IMG/VR virus record: IMGVR_UViG_3300025132_000169 | Coordinates: 1-31,659 of that record | Direction: 5' to 3' (one strand) | DNA length: 31,659 bases | Source: a virus | Shown: positions 16,920 to 24,112 of the stretch, in pieces | How the letters are laid out: each line of letters opens with the position of its first letter | Numbering within the stretch: the stretch's first letter is position 1 | Made by a program: the position numbers and the translations under genes | Notes under the pieces: generated by a model | Seen by the model: only the letters and a program-made list of their open reading frames with translations | Databases searched by the model: none | Told to the model about the DNA's origin: nothing

Positions 16920-18376
16920 TAAAATACACTAACTTGTATCTTTGCAGTCGTAGGTTTAGAAAAGTTAGATACTCTTGTAAGCGCAGCTCTGCCTTCACCC
17001 TCACCCTGTAATGCGTACTCTAAGGCTTCTACTGGGTGCGAATATTCGTTTTTATCTGGCTCATCAGTGTATTTTTCACCCTGAGTTTGCACTCTTCTGT
17101 AACAAAAACCACCCTGAAGCCCTTTTCTAATCATAGATGCTTTAGGCAAGACAAGAAATCTAGGTTTACCATCCATACACATTTCTTTCATAGGCACTTC
17201 TAATGCTGCTCTGCGTTTCATAGGATCATTGTTTACTGTAGGCTGACAGGGTATACCTGCGGCACGCAGTATTTGAAAGGGTGTATCAGAGTTTGCTTGA
17301 TTTCTATTGTTACCAGATGGATCGCCCCATCCTTTGTAGTTGTGATTAGGATAATGTTCTTCAATATACCGCTTGAGTGATGGCGCAAAGTCTATAGCAC
17401 CTGAATCTTGCTGTACAAATTCATCAAAACATACCCATCTGCCCATAGCTGTACGCTGTAAAAACGCACACGCTGGCGTTCTACCAAAGTCAAAGCCTAA
17501 AATAATTGGTGTAGACCTATCTAAAGCAAAATCTATGTGCTGACAGTGTACGCTATCCGTATACATGGGGTGTACAGGCTTACCATTAGACACAAATCCA
17601 TATTCATTGGCTAGATTTACTTTAATCCAGTCATCAGACTTACCCTGCATACCACGATCATAATACCCTTCAGGTAAATTTTTAATGTTTTCTGCCTTAT
17701 TGTTTATCTTCCAACTCTCTCCATCCTTCAATACGCCACCAGCCTGTCTAAAAAATGACCAGTTATCAGGACGTTCTATCTCCGCAAGTTTAAAATACCA
17801 GTGATCTTCATCAGGTGCATTAGAATCACCTATAATTCCATGATGTGTAGCCGTACATCCTTCTTTATTTGATGGGTATCTGCCATGTCGTAGGTCTAAC
17901 ATGTCTAAAACGGCCTTAGAATGCTCTTTCGTCTCGTTTAGCCACACCCAGGTAGTCTGGATACCCCTAGCCTTTTTAACGTGCTCTGGGCGATCAAATG
18001 CGATAAAGATCACATCGCAATGAACGTATGTCCCATCCTCAAGTTTAAATCTTATAAAATGTGTTGGGGGTTCTTTATTGCCTTGTTTGAACTCACCCAA
18101 CTCACCATGTATTTCTAACCAGTCTTTGATGGTAGTAGAAAAGAGTTCTGAGTAAGTATTTCGTGCTGCAATAACACGAGATAGTCTAACATTGTAATTT
18201 TTATGTGTTTTTGTCTTGACAGGTGCTTGCTCACACATCAAATCAAACAATTTAAGAATACATTGAACAGTCTTACCCGATCCCAACGGCCCCATAATAA
18301 AAGAATTACGCGCACGACAGTCGTTAAATTGCTGAAGTACCTCACCCTGGGGCATAAGGTTATATTCAATTCTCAT
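16919..18376 (-). CDS. Terminase large subunit, 485 aa
   Basis: This is the packaging motor: an ATPase that pumps DNA into the prohead, with a nuclease that cuts the concatemer. Walker A is GPLGSGKT at residues 29-36. A Walker B-like hydrophobic strand with acidic end is TTWVWLNETKE (about 141-151). The RNase H-like nuclease domain shows GFDFGRT (about residue 275, first acidic residue) and GWGDPSGNNRNQ (about 330, second acidic residue), and a late HPVEALEYAL segment. Length is near that of short podovirus terminases. ATG 18376 overlaps the stop of the preceding small gene in ATGA fashion. Confidence 0.92.
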   Translation of the reverse strand: MRIEYNLMPQGEVLQQFNDCRARNSFIMGPLGSGKTVQCILKLFDLMCEQAPVKTKTHKNYNVRLSRVIAARNTYSELFSTTIKDWLEIHGELGEFKQGNKEPPTHFIRFKLEDGTYVHCDVIFIAFDRPEHVKKARGIQTTWVWLNETKEHSKAVLDMLDLRHGRYPSNKEGCTATHHGIIGDSNAPDEDHWYFKLAEIERPDNWSFFRQAGGVLKDGESWKINNKAENIKNLPEGYYDRGMQGKSDDWIKVNLANEYGFVSNGKPVHPMYTDSVHCQHIDFALDRSTPIILGFDFGRTPACAFLQRTAMGRWVCFDEFVQQDSGAIDFAPSLKRYIEEHYPNHNYKGWGDPSGNNRNQANSDTPFQILRAAGIPCQPTVNNDPMKRRAALEVPMKEMCMDGKPRFLVLPKASMIRKGLQGGFCYRRVQTQGEKYTDEPDKNEYSHPVEALEYALQGEGEGRAALTRVSNFSKPTTAKIQVSVF

Positions 18377-18558
18377 TTTTTAGACCAATTTATCTTATCA
18401 AAATTGTCTTCAAAACGCTGTCTTGATGTTTTAGAAGAGGTTCTTGCATGACTACCCTTACCTCCGTTATATTCAGGAAAATACCTATCACGTGTCTCTT
18501 TATCTAAACTGTGAACATGATTAGGCCCCTTTTTACCGCGACTACTCATTGAACTCAT
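18373..18558 (-). CDS. Small basic protein upstream of TerL, 61 aa
   Basis: Function unknown. The best start is ATG 18558, which overlaps the thermonuclease stop (ATGA); an in-frame GTG at 18564 is less likely. The protein is basic and polar (SSRGKKGPNHVHSLDKETRD, then RTSSKTSRQRFEDNFDKINW), with no membrane segment. It is coupled at both ends by ATGA overlaps, to the nuclease above and TerL below, which implies a packaging-related accessory role. Confidence 0.65.
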   Translation of the reverse strand: MSSMSSRGKKGPNHVHSLDKETRDRYFPEYNGGKGSHARTSSKTSRQRFEDNFDKINWSKK

Positions 18559-18941
18559 AACCACACCTTTGTTTTTGTACCACCATCATAATCTACAGCT
18601 AAATTCTCTGATTTAAGAAGATCAGCTACATTACCGCGCTCACAATATAAATCACCCAATATACGCCCATATTTATCTGTACCATACGATTTAATTGTAA
18701 TGTGACCCTTTAGGTACTCTTTTAACCTAACCTTCGCTAAAAGCCCTAATTCTTTCTCTTTTGCTCTCTCAGGATATTTCTTTAAATTAATGCGTGACTC
18801 AGGTGTATCTATACCAGCAATCCTCACAGACTTCTTATGTAAATAAACAGAAAAACCTAAATCAATCTCAGATAACACAACAGTATCACCATCAATCACA
18901 CGACCTAATCTACAATTATATACAAAAGGCTCTATTGTCAT
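18555..18941 (-). CDS. Thermonuclease (SNase-like), 128 aa
   Basis: This is a staphylococcal-nuclease-type Ca2+-dependent phosphodiesterase. All active-site positions are present: the DGDT loop (Asp19), Arg40, the AGIDTPES motif (Asp45, Thr46, Glu48) and Arg93 in TDKYGRILG. These match SNase Asp21, Arg35, Asp40, Thr41, Glu43 and Arg87. No signal peptide is visible, so it would act in the cytoplasm. It lies in the packaging operon between the small and large terminase genes and could degrade host DNA or process packaging intermediates. No SD is visible; the A/C homopolymer tract sits where it would be. Confidence 0.85.
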   Translation of the reverse strand: MTIEPFVYNCRLGRVIDGDTVVLSEIDLGFSVYLHKKSVRIAGIDTPESRINLKKYPERAKEKELGLLAKVRLKEYLKGHITIKSYGTDKYGRILGDLYCERGNVADLLKSENLAVDYDGGTKTKVWL

Positions 18942-18946
18942 TTAAA

Positions 18947-18962
18947 TTTTTTTTTGGGGGGG
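18947..18962. repeat. Homopolymer tract T9-G7
   Basis: Nine T followed by seven G on the plus strand, then an AT dinucleotide run (18963-18972). It lies directly upstream of the thermonuclease start codon and reads C7-A9 on the coding strand. Such tracts are prone to slippage and also to sequencing error. Confidence 0.7.
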
Positions 18963-19003
18963 ATATATATATACATATGTAACGCGACTCCGAGATAGGG
19001 GTG

Positions 19004-19288
19004 CTATTCTGAGCCAGCAAAGTCTTTTCTATTTATACTGACAACTAATTCATCTTCCATCTTAATTTCTTGACTGCGAAGTTTCGGGGTCAGATATTCA
19101 GCCACACGGCTCCACGAGGTGATGCTTTTCTCGCAGTTAATGATAGACGGCTCTTCTGATACTAACTCATCAAGTTTAACGGCTTGTTTTACCATCTCAA
19201 TCACTGGATTAAAGTCTTTACCCATCATTTGCTCTAGTTTCTTGTGAATAAAGGCGCGATTCTTTCCCAATCCTCTGGTATTTTGCAT
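19004..19288 (-). CDS. Putative terminase small subunit, 94 aa
   Basis: The opening (TRGLGKNRAFIHKKLEQMMG, DFNPVIEMVKQAVKLDELV) matches a family often called small terminase in marine phages, in which a GLGKNRAF start precedes a helical segment and a later RVAEYLTPKL motif. The small terminase recognises phage DNA and recruits TerL. It is the first gene of the minus-strand packaging operon, with a sigma70-like promoter 37 bases upstream. It is shorter than classical small terminases and has no clear HTH, so the assignment rests on position and resemblance. Confidence 0.6.
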   Translation of the reverse strand: MQNTRGLGKNRAFIHKKLEQMMGKDFNPVIEMVKQAVKLDELVSEEPSIINCEKSITSWSRVAEYLTPKLRSQEIKMEDELVVSINRKDFAGSE

Positions 19289-19324
19289 TGTATAACCTAT
19301 ATATATGTATTTTGCTCTTAACTG

Positions 19325-19353
19325 ATTGTATTGATTAAATAAATAAAAGACAA
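19325..19353 (-). promoter_or_regulatory. Sigma70-like promoter for the packaging operon
   Basis: On the minus strand a -35 TTGTCT (19353-19348) and a -10 TACAAT (19330-19325) are 17 bases apart. Transcription would begin near 19318, about 30 bases before the small terminase ATG. The wider intergenic region (19289-19485) is very AT-rich and holds the divergent early promoter as well. Confidence 0.5.
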
Positions 19354-19423
19354 CAAAACAGCATAATTAGTTATATATTCCCCCTATATATTTAGCATAT
19401 TTTATCTAATTGTGTTTATCTTG

Positions 19424-19452
19424 TTGACACTTAGTCACTGATAATATATATT
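19424..19452 (+). promoter_or_regulatory. Sigma70-like early promoter
   Basis: A perfect -35 TTGACA (19424-19429) and a -10 TATATT (19447-19452) lie 17 bases apart, with transcription expected near 19459. The spacer contains AGTCACT (a 7-base odd palindrome), so a repressor could bind between the boxes. It drives the 19486-21443 operon. Confidence 0.65.
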
Positions 19453-19485
19453 AACGACTCAATCAATCAAAAAAGGCATAACAAA

Positions 19486-19752
19486 ATGAACGTAACAAAC
19501 ATGAAAAGCGCAAGAGGTAATACAGTACCCAATCAATTTATAATTAGCACAAGTGAAGGAGATTATTTCCAAAGCTATAAAAGCATCATAGCGTTAAGGA
19601 AAAATGATGGCTCGATAGTATTAGACGACTATTATTGGGATTATTCTGTAACCACTGGCAGATATAGAAACGAGTTTTTAAATGAGGGCATCGCAGAAAC
19701 ACGCAAAAAGATTTCAAGCGGTGAATATCAATTAACAGATTTAAACGCATAA
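19486..19752 (+). CDS. Conserved small phage protein, 88 aa
   Basis: The first gene of the early plus-strand operon, with an AAAGG element before ATG 19486. The sequence is soluble and beta/alpha mixed; the segment LDDYYWDYSVTTGRYRNEFL is a recognisable motif shared by small phage proteins of unknown role. The N-terminal ISTSEGDYFQSYKSIIA fits a fold with a strand pair. No function can be assigned. Early position suggests take-over of host processes. Confidence 0.65.
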   Translation: MNVTNMKSARGNTVPNQFIISTSEGDYFQSYKSIIALRKNDGSIVLDDYYWDYSVTTGRYRNEFLNEGIAETRKKISSGEYQLTDLNA

Positions 19753-19762
19753 GGGGGAAACT

Positions 19763-19966
19763 ATGAGCAAATTTAATTTATTTGATTATATGGGAGATAT
19801 TCTTAACCATTTTTATTCTATAAATAACTTGGAGCATTGCTGTGCTCTTGAGAGTTTAATCGGTGGGAATTATAAAACTGATGAGCAAATGATTTTTCTT
19901 ATGCGATTTTCACGAGTGTGGGAATTAGTGGAAGAAAGGGAAAGCAAAAAAAGGAGGAAAGCATGA
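19763..19966 (+). CDS. Small hypothetical early protein, 67 aa
   Basis: Not recognised. It begins after a GGGGGAAACT leader, has a hydrophobic/aromatic first third (MSKFNLFDYMGDILNHFY), two cysteines (EHCCALE) and a basic end (EERESKKRRKA). The stop overlaps the next ATG (ATGA). It is coupled within the early operon. Confidence 0.55.
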   Translation: MSKFNLFDYMGDILNHFYSINNLEHCCALESLIGGNYKTDEQMIFLMRFSRVWELVEERESKKRRKA

Positions 19967-20148
19967 CCAGTAAAACAATTCTTATCACAGAAACAAGACT
20001 TGAAACGGTCAACTACTTTTATGAATTTGAAGGAACCATTGATCAAGCGAAAGAATGGTTTCAAGACAATGGTCATTACAGTTTCATTGATCACGATGTT
20101 GTGCAATCTGACATAAACTTCGTTGAATATAAGGAGTTTGAGGAATGA
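19963..20148 (+). CDS. Small hypothetical early protein, 61 aa
   Basis: The start is ATG 19963, preceded by a strong AGGAGG, rather than the upstream in-frame ATG at 19918, which lies inside the previous gene and lacks an SD. The protein is acidic (YEFEGTIDQAKEWFQDNG, VQSDINFVEYKEFEE) and looks like a small beta-alpha-beta unit. Function unknown. It is linked by ATGA overlaps to both neighbours. Confidence 0.6.
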   Translation: MTSKTILITETRLETVNYFYEFEGTIDQAKEWFQDNGHYSFIDHDVVQSDINFVEYKEFEE

Positions 20149-20369
20149 CTGACTACACTTGGGATATACCAACAAGGAACGCAAAAGCATTGAGATATTT
20201 AGCACAAAAGCAAGAACAGGCCGAAAAACGCCATATAAGGCTCACACGCAACCGTAAACGGATTACAGGTGTCATTGTATCTCGTCTTGGCTTAATGGCT
20301 CTAATGGCTTTTATTTCAATCGGTGCGTTTTTGCTAGTAACTTTATTTAATCTAATTTTAAGGGGGTAA
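20145..20369 (+). CDS. Small membrane protein, 74 aa
   Basis: The first 43 residues are charged and basic (KQEQAEKRHIRLTRNRKRIT), followed by one long hydrophobic segment (about residues 44-70, IVSRLGLMALMAFISIGAFL) and a short tail. With the positive part before the membrane segment it should sit with the N-terminus in the cytoplasm. Early expression argues against a holin; an inner-membrane effector such as superinfection exclusion is possible but unproven. Confidence 0.6.
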   Translation: MTDYTWDIPTRNAKALRYLAQKQEQAEKRHIRLTRNRKRITGVIVSRLGLMALMAFISIGAFLLVTLFNLILRG

Positions 20370-20371
20370 AA

Positions 20372-20563
20372 ATGAGTCAGAACAAAAAACTTTTAAGTTA
20401 TCTTAAAAATAATGGGTCTATTGATCCAATGCAAAGTCTAAATGAGTTAGGCATTTATAGATTAGCGTCTAGGATTCACGAACTTAGGCAACAAGGATTG
20501 TTTATTGAAACGGCACGACAAACAAACGGTTACACAAAATACATCTTAAAAAAGGGAAAATAA
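20372..20563 (+). CDS. Winged-helix-type small protein, 63 aa
   Basis: It resembles the short phage HTH family with the pattern IDPMQSLNELGIYRLASRI-HELRQQG followed by a two-strand wing (IETARQTNGYTKYILKKG). Such proteins bind DNA and are usually found next to replication or early genes. It is preceded by AAGGGGG and followed after 1 base by the methyltransferase. The target is unknown. Confidence 0.7.
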   Translation: MSQNKKLLSYLKNNGSIDPMQSLNELGIYRLASRIHELRQQGLFIETARQTNGYTKYILKKGK

Positions 20564-20564
20564 C

Positions 20565-21443
20565 ATGAATATTTTATCATGCTTTGATGGTATGGGTTGC
20601 GCTAGACTTGCGCTAGACAAACTCGGAATACCTGTTAATAATTACTACGCTGCAGAGATAGATAAGTACGCTATAAAAATTGCAAAGAAAAATTACCCAG
20701 ACATTCGCCATGTTGGAGATATTACAAAGATAAAAGACTATTTTCAATATTGCCAAGGCAATACACCCATTGATTTAATTATCGGTGGGTCGCCTTGTCA
20801 GGGTTTTTCTTATGCTTCAACTGACAGATTAAACTTTGATGATCCACGATCAAAACTTTTCTTTGAGTTTGTATGGTTCTATTACCAGTTAAAACCAAAA
20901 TACTTTTTACTTGAAAACGTGCGAATGAAAAAAGAATGTCAGGATGTTATTTCAAAGTATCTTGGAGTTGAACCTATAGCCATCAATAGCAATCTTGTTA
21001 GCGCACAAAACAGGAATCGCTTGTACTGGACAAACATTCCGTTTTTAGGACAGCCAGAAGACAAGGGCATCATGTTGCGTGACGTTTTACTTGATGATGC
21101 ACAAGAACCAATGCTCTCTAATATCTATGGTGGTTTTGGTGAGAAGAAACCACGAGTGCATTATGGAAAATCAGTAACCATGAGAACAGGATGTGGCGGT
21201 GGTCATATCCCATCAGTTACAATTAAAGATGGCATCAGACAGCTAAATCCTATTGAGTGCGAAAGATTGCAAACTGTACCCGACAACTACACTGAGGGAG
21301 TATCAAATACTCAAAGATACAAAATGTTAGGAAATGGGTTTACTGTAGATGTTATCTGTCATTTATTGAGGGGCTTGAAACAGCCCCTTTCTTTTACCAG
21401 GGTACATCATCATCAAAACCATCATCAGCTATCTTTGGTTTAG
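20565..21443 (+). CDS. C5-cytosine DNA methyltransferase, 292 aa
   Basis: It transfers a methyl group from SAM to carbon 5 of cytosine in DNA. Motifs in order: I, LSCFDGMGCARLAL (4-17); IV, GGSPCQGFS with catalytic Cys78; VI, ENVR (117-120); VIII, QNRNR (148-152); IX/X, RQLNPIECERLQTVP (225-239) and LGNGF (255-259). The variable region between VIII and IX (about 150-225) is short, so its specificity may be simple. No restriction enzyme is nearby; protection of phage DNA from host restriction is the likely role. Beyond residue 270 the frame runs through a terminator hairpin into sequence antisense to the SSB-like gene, giving a His/Gln-rich tail (HHHQNHHQ) unlike the family. Confidence 0.93.
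   Translation: MNILSCFDGMGCARLALDKLGIPVNNYYAAEIDKYAIKIAKKNYPDIRHVGDITKIKDYFQYCQGNTPIDLIIGGSPCQGFSYASTDRLNFDDPRSKLFFEFVWFYYQLKPKYFLLENVRMKKECQDVISKYLGVEPIAINSNLVSAQNRNRLYWTNIPFLGQPEDKGIMLRDVLLDDAQEPMLSNIYGGFGEKKPRVHYGKSVTMRTGCGGGHIPSVTIKDGIRQLNPIECERLQTVPDNYTEGVSNTQRYKMLGNGFTVDVICHLLRGLKQPLSFTRVHHHQNHHQLSLV
21370..21395 (+). terminator. Intrinsic terminator of the early plus operon
   Basis: Stem GGGGCT (21370-21375) and AGCCCC (21382-21387) with a 6-base loop, followed by TTTCTTTT. It lies inside the annotated 3' end of the methyltransferase, 46 bases before its stop codon. No U-run follows on the minus strand, so it acts on the plus strand only. Confidence 0.75.
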
Positions 21444-21687
21444 TGTAAGACTCTTGATCCCCATCTGTATAAAACACATTAACATTACCCAGTATCGGAG
21501 TTTGTAATTTCTGTTCTCTCTCTTCTTTCGTTGTTGTCTGGCTTATAAAACCATTCGCATCGTATTTATTCTTTGCCGTAGTATCCACAAAAGTCGTTAA
21601 ATTTAAATAGGTTCCCTTGTCACCCTTGAACATTCTTTCTTTGTCAATCTTGTTGACGTTGATTTGTATGTTTAATCCTAGTTTCAT
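21394..21687 (-). CDS. SSB-like single-strand DNA binding protein, 97 aa
   Basis: A small protein with an OB-fold-like strand pattern (MKLGLNIQINVNKIDKERMF, KGTYLNLTTFVDT, PILGNVNVFYTD) and the acidic SSB-type C-terminus DDGFDDDVPW. That tail is what host partners bind in cellular SSBs (which end DDDIPF). It is shorter than E. coli SSB (178). It is the last gene of the leftward recombination operon, 1 base after the annealing-like gene, and overlaps the methyltransferase tail convergently by 50 bases. It should coat single-stranded DNA in replication and recombination. Confidence 0.7.
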   Translation of the reverse strand: MKLGLNIQINVNKIDKERMFKGDKGTYLNLTTFVDTTAKNKYDANGFISQTTTKEEREQKLQTPILGNVNVFYTDGDQESYTKPKIADDGFDDDVPW

Positions 21688-21688
21688 A

Positions 21689-22432
21689 TCACCCTGCCAT
21701 TAATTTGTTAAGTTGATTTGATTCTTGTTCACCAAGAATTTTATGTAAAAACTTTAAGTCAAATGTATTAAGGTGTTCTACTTCAACCTTTACATCGTAA
21801 TAACTGTCTTGATCTGTTAGACCCTCAGATATATCGTCCTTTAGTTTTCTCCATCTATCGCTGCCATAACTGCTTAACTGCCTTATCTTGTCTTTCTTTG
21901 CAGTTACCTCGCCACGCCTAAACGAATTAAACAATCCTATCTGCTGCTCTTCTGTGCATTGAGACATAAGAGCGTGCATTGTCATACCATCATTGCGTTC
22001 TAGCGCATCATCTAACATGGCCTTTTGTTCTAACGTGTACGAGGGCTTAACCGAAAACTCGTCAGCTTCATCCTCACTGTACACGTCACCATGTAATCCG
22101 ACTAACTTTAAAATTACACGATCTTTTGCACGCTTCTCTGCCATCGCAAACGGATAACTATTCTTGCAGTTGTAAGGGGCAGATTCACCTACTGACCACT
22201 CAGACTTATCACCTAAATGACCAGTAACCAAGACAGCGACTTCTTTGTTTTTAATACTAACCTCTATAAAATCTGGCTTATCAAACTGTATTCCCTTGAA
22301 CGCTGCTAACTTCTCAAGTGTTTTATGCTTGATAACTAACGTACCATGACAATCCCACACCGTATCGTTATCAGGTTTGATACCCATCTCTCTAAATACT
22401 TTTCCAACATTCTCTGGTATGTTGTTCTTCAT
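21689..22432 (-). CDS. Annealing-type recombination protein (ERF/RAD52-like?), 247 aa
   Basis: The segment SAPYNCKNSYPFAMAEKRAK and DRVILKLVGLHG (about residues 85-116) is typical of phage proteins in which an 'A-x-A-x-K-R-A-K' helix caps a beta sheet, as in single-strand annealing proteins of the ERF/RAD52-like group. The N-terminal half has the expected strands (DTVWDCHGTLVIKHKTLEKL, FDKPDFIEVSIKNKEVAVLV). The C-terminal part is charged and helical. It is between a zinc-ribbon protein and an SSB-like protein, the company such recombinases keep. The family assignment is tentative. Confidence 0.5.
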   Translation of the reverse strand: MKNNIPENVGKVFREMGIKPDNDTVWDCHGTLVIKHKTLEKLAAFKGIQFDKPDFIEVSIKNKEVAVLVTGHLGDKSEWSVGESAPYNCKNSYPFAMAEKRAKDRVILKLVGLHGDVYSEDEADEFSVKPSYTLEQKAMLDDALERNDGMTMHALMSQCTEEQQIGLFNSFRRGEVTAKKDKIRQLSSYGSDRWRKLKDDISEGLTDQDSYYDVKVEVEHLNTFDLKFLHKILGEQESNQLNKLMAG

Positions 22433-22433
22433 T

Positions 22434-22790
22434 TTATAACCCCAATAATCGTTCGTTAAACTTGTTCAATGGATCAAATTTAGCATTGTCCATTTGCTCT
22501 TTTGCATACCTAGCACCATAAGCATGATCGTATTCTTTTGATTGACCAGGCATATGTGGCTTGCCCAGTTGACAGTCAGCATCACCACGATCATAGTCAG
22601 ATAGCTTTTCATATGACTTGTACTCCTCGTCTGTTAAACAATCCCAACAAACATAATGGCAGCCATCATCAAAGTCTTCTTTTTCTGTCATTAACCCATA
22701 TATATCTGATGGCACCCATAAATCACCATCTTTATTTTGATCACATCTATCACAATAAATGATCTCATCATTCGGAAATTGCCATACCAT
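22434..22790 (-). CDS. Zinc-ribbon-like small protein, 118 aa
   Basis: Two CxxC pairs, CDRC (residues 13-16) and CWDC (about 48-51), are set 31 residues apart and could bind one zinc. The rest is acidic and polar with no motif recognised. It is the first gene of the leftward early operon, with AAGGGA 8 bases before the ATG, and precedes the annealing-like gene by 1 base. It may be a DNA- or protein-binding accessory to recombination, or an early regulator. Confidence 0.6.
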   Translation of the reverse strand: MVWQFPNDEIIYCDRCDQNKDGDLWVPSDIYGLMTEKEDFDDGCHYVCWDCLTDEEYKSYEKLSDYDRGDADCQLGKPHMPGQSKEYDHAYGARYAKEQMDNAKFDPLNKFNERLLGL

Positions 22791-22827
22791 TTTATTAATC
22801 CCTTTTTAATTGATTGAAAATATATAG

Positions 22828-22851
22828 TGACACAATGTGAAAAGTATGTCA
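22828..22851. promoter_or_regulatory. Candidate operator / leftward promoter in the divergent control region
   Basis: Inverted half-sites TGACA (22828-22832) and TGTCA (22847-22851) bracket a 9-base odd palindrome CACAATGTG (22831-22839). On the minus strand TTGACA (22852-22847) can serve as -35, though the matching -10 is poor. The region separates the leftward recombination operon from the HTH regulator, and shares TGACAC and GTCACT words with the 19424 promoter. Confidence 0.3.
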
Positions 22852-22882
22852 AACTTATTTAACAATATAACAAGGAATAACA

Positions 22883-23107
22883 ATGACAGAAGAACAAACA
22901 ATCCACTTGAATGTGGGTAAAGCAATCAATCATTATTTAAAAATGTTTGGTATGAATCAATCACAGTTTGCCATTAAATGCGGTATGTCTAGGTCGATGA
23001 TTACATATTTAGTAAACAGTAAAAGAGCACCATCTATAAGGACATTACAGAAGATATCTAATAGCTGCGAAGTAAAGCTATCTGAATTTATAAGGGCTGC
23101 TGAATGA
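22883..23107 (+). CDS. Cro/CI-like HTH regulator, 74 aa
   Basis: An HTH_3-type domain fills the protein: helix-turn-helix at about residues 26-47 (NQSQFAIKCGMSRSMITYLV) followed by NSKRAPSIRTLQKIS, the usual third and fourth helices. There is no C-terminal cleavage or dimer domain, so it is closer to Cro than to CI. It is the first gene of the rightward replication operon, opposite the recombination operon, as in lambda. Its stop overlaps the next ATG. It probably represses the early promoters. Confidence 0.8.
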   Translation: MTEEQTIHLNVGKAINHYLKMFGMNQSQFAIKCGMSRSMITYLVNSKRAPSIRTLQKISNSCEVKLSEFIRAAE

Positions 23108-23733
23108 GCAATTACAATTTTGTAAAGCCAAACTATTACGCAATTATCCCAGCTAATGTTAGATATGATGACAAGATATCAGCTAATGCTAAGTTACTAT
23201 ATGGTGAGATAACTTCATTGTGCAACAAGGAGGGAAAGTGTTGGGCAACAAATTCTTATTTTTCAAAGTTATATAACGTACACAAAAACACAATCAGCAA
23301 ATGGATAAGTAGTTTAGTTGACCTTAAGTATATAGAAATAGAAATAATATATGCAGAAAATTCTAAAGAAATAGTAAACAGGTATATCCGAATTCGAGGT
23401 GAGGGTATAAACGAAATCAGTTATACCCCTATAAACGAAATGCTGAAGGATAATAATACAAGTATTAATATTAAATTTAATATACCTACAGTTGATGAAT
23501 TAGAAAAATATAAAAAAGAAAAAGGTTATCAGTGTGATGTTAAACAATTTTTTAATTACCATGAGTCAAAAGGATGGATTGTTGGCAAAGTTAAGATGAA
23601 GAATTGGAAACGTGCATTGAGTTTTTGGGAATCAAACAACAAAAAATGGAGCAAGAAAGATGGAGACAAGACAACAGCTAGAGCAACTTATGCATCAAGC
23701 ATCTACGACTACGATAAAGCAACAGACTTTTAG
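23104..23733 (+). CDS. Replication initiator, lambda O-like, 209 aa
   Basis: A winged HTH at about residues 28-80 (SANAKLLYGEITSLCNKEGK, CWATNSYFSKLYNVHKNTIS, KWISSLVDLKYI) is of the type found at the start of phage initiator proteins. The middle is Asn/Ile-rich and variable. The C-terminal third (VKQFFNYHESKGWIVGKVKM, NWKRALSFW) is a common ending in these replication proteins. It lies between a Cro-like gene and a P-like gene, the lambda order. The origin may lie inside the gene, as in lambda O, though I cannot see clear iterons. Confidence 0.65.
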   Translation: MSNYNFVKPNYYAIIPANVRYDDKISANAKLLYGEITSLCNKEGKCWATNSYFSKLYNVHKNTISKWISSLVDLKYIEIEIIYAENSKEIVNRYIRIRGEGINEISYTPINEMLKDNNTSINIKFNIPTVDELEKYKKEKGYQCDVKQFFNYHESKGWIVGKVKMKNWKRALSFWESNNKKWSKKDGDKTTARATYASSIYDYDKATDF

Positions 23734-24112
23734 TAAACAAGACAAAGATGTTATTGCATATTTCTTTTTAAGATTACAAAACACTTATGGTATTGCAAAG
23801 ATGCAGTCGCAATGGCCTGACTCGCATACCTTGTCATTAGCTAGAAGAGAGTTTGGTAAGTCAATATCAAGATTAAGCAGAGAACAGATCAATGCTTTGT
23901 TTGATGTAGTACACGATGAAAGACAAAAGGGTAATGATAAATTTTTATTTCCTGACATTGATGCAATACTTGGTTTGCAAAAACAAAACGCAAGGATAGC
24001 AAGCTATCACAAACTGTACATACCCCATCAACTAGCACCCAGGGAAGTAAAAGATAGGCGTAAAGCAAACATAATTGCTCTTGATAAAATGAGGAAAGAG
24101 TTAAACATATGA
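23660..24112 (+). CDS. Helicase-loader-like protein, lambda P-type, 150 aa
   Basis: The gene overlaps the O-like gene by 74 bases in another frame; GGAG lies 8 bases before ATG 23660. The sequence QDKDVIAYFFLRLQNTYGIA, then the segment ISRLSREQINALFDVV and DKFLFPDIDAILGL, follows the pattern of lambda P and its relatives, in which an 'F-L/F-P' turn precedes a helix after a helical bundle. It would recruit host DnaB to the phage origin. It is shorter than lambda P (233), lacking a clear N-terminal extension. Confidence 0.5.
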   Translation: METRQQLEQLMHQASTTTIKQQTFSKQDKDVIAYFFLRLQNTYGIAKMQSQWPDSHTLSLARREFGKSISRLSREQINALFDVVHDERQKGNDKFLFPDIDAILGLQKQNARIASYHKLYIPHQLAPREVKDRRKANIIALDKMRKELNI

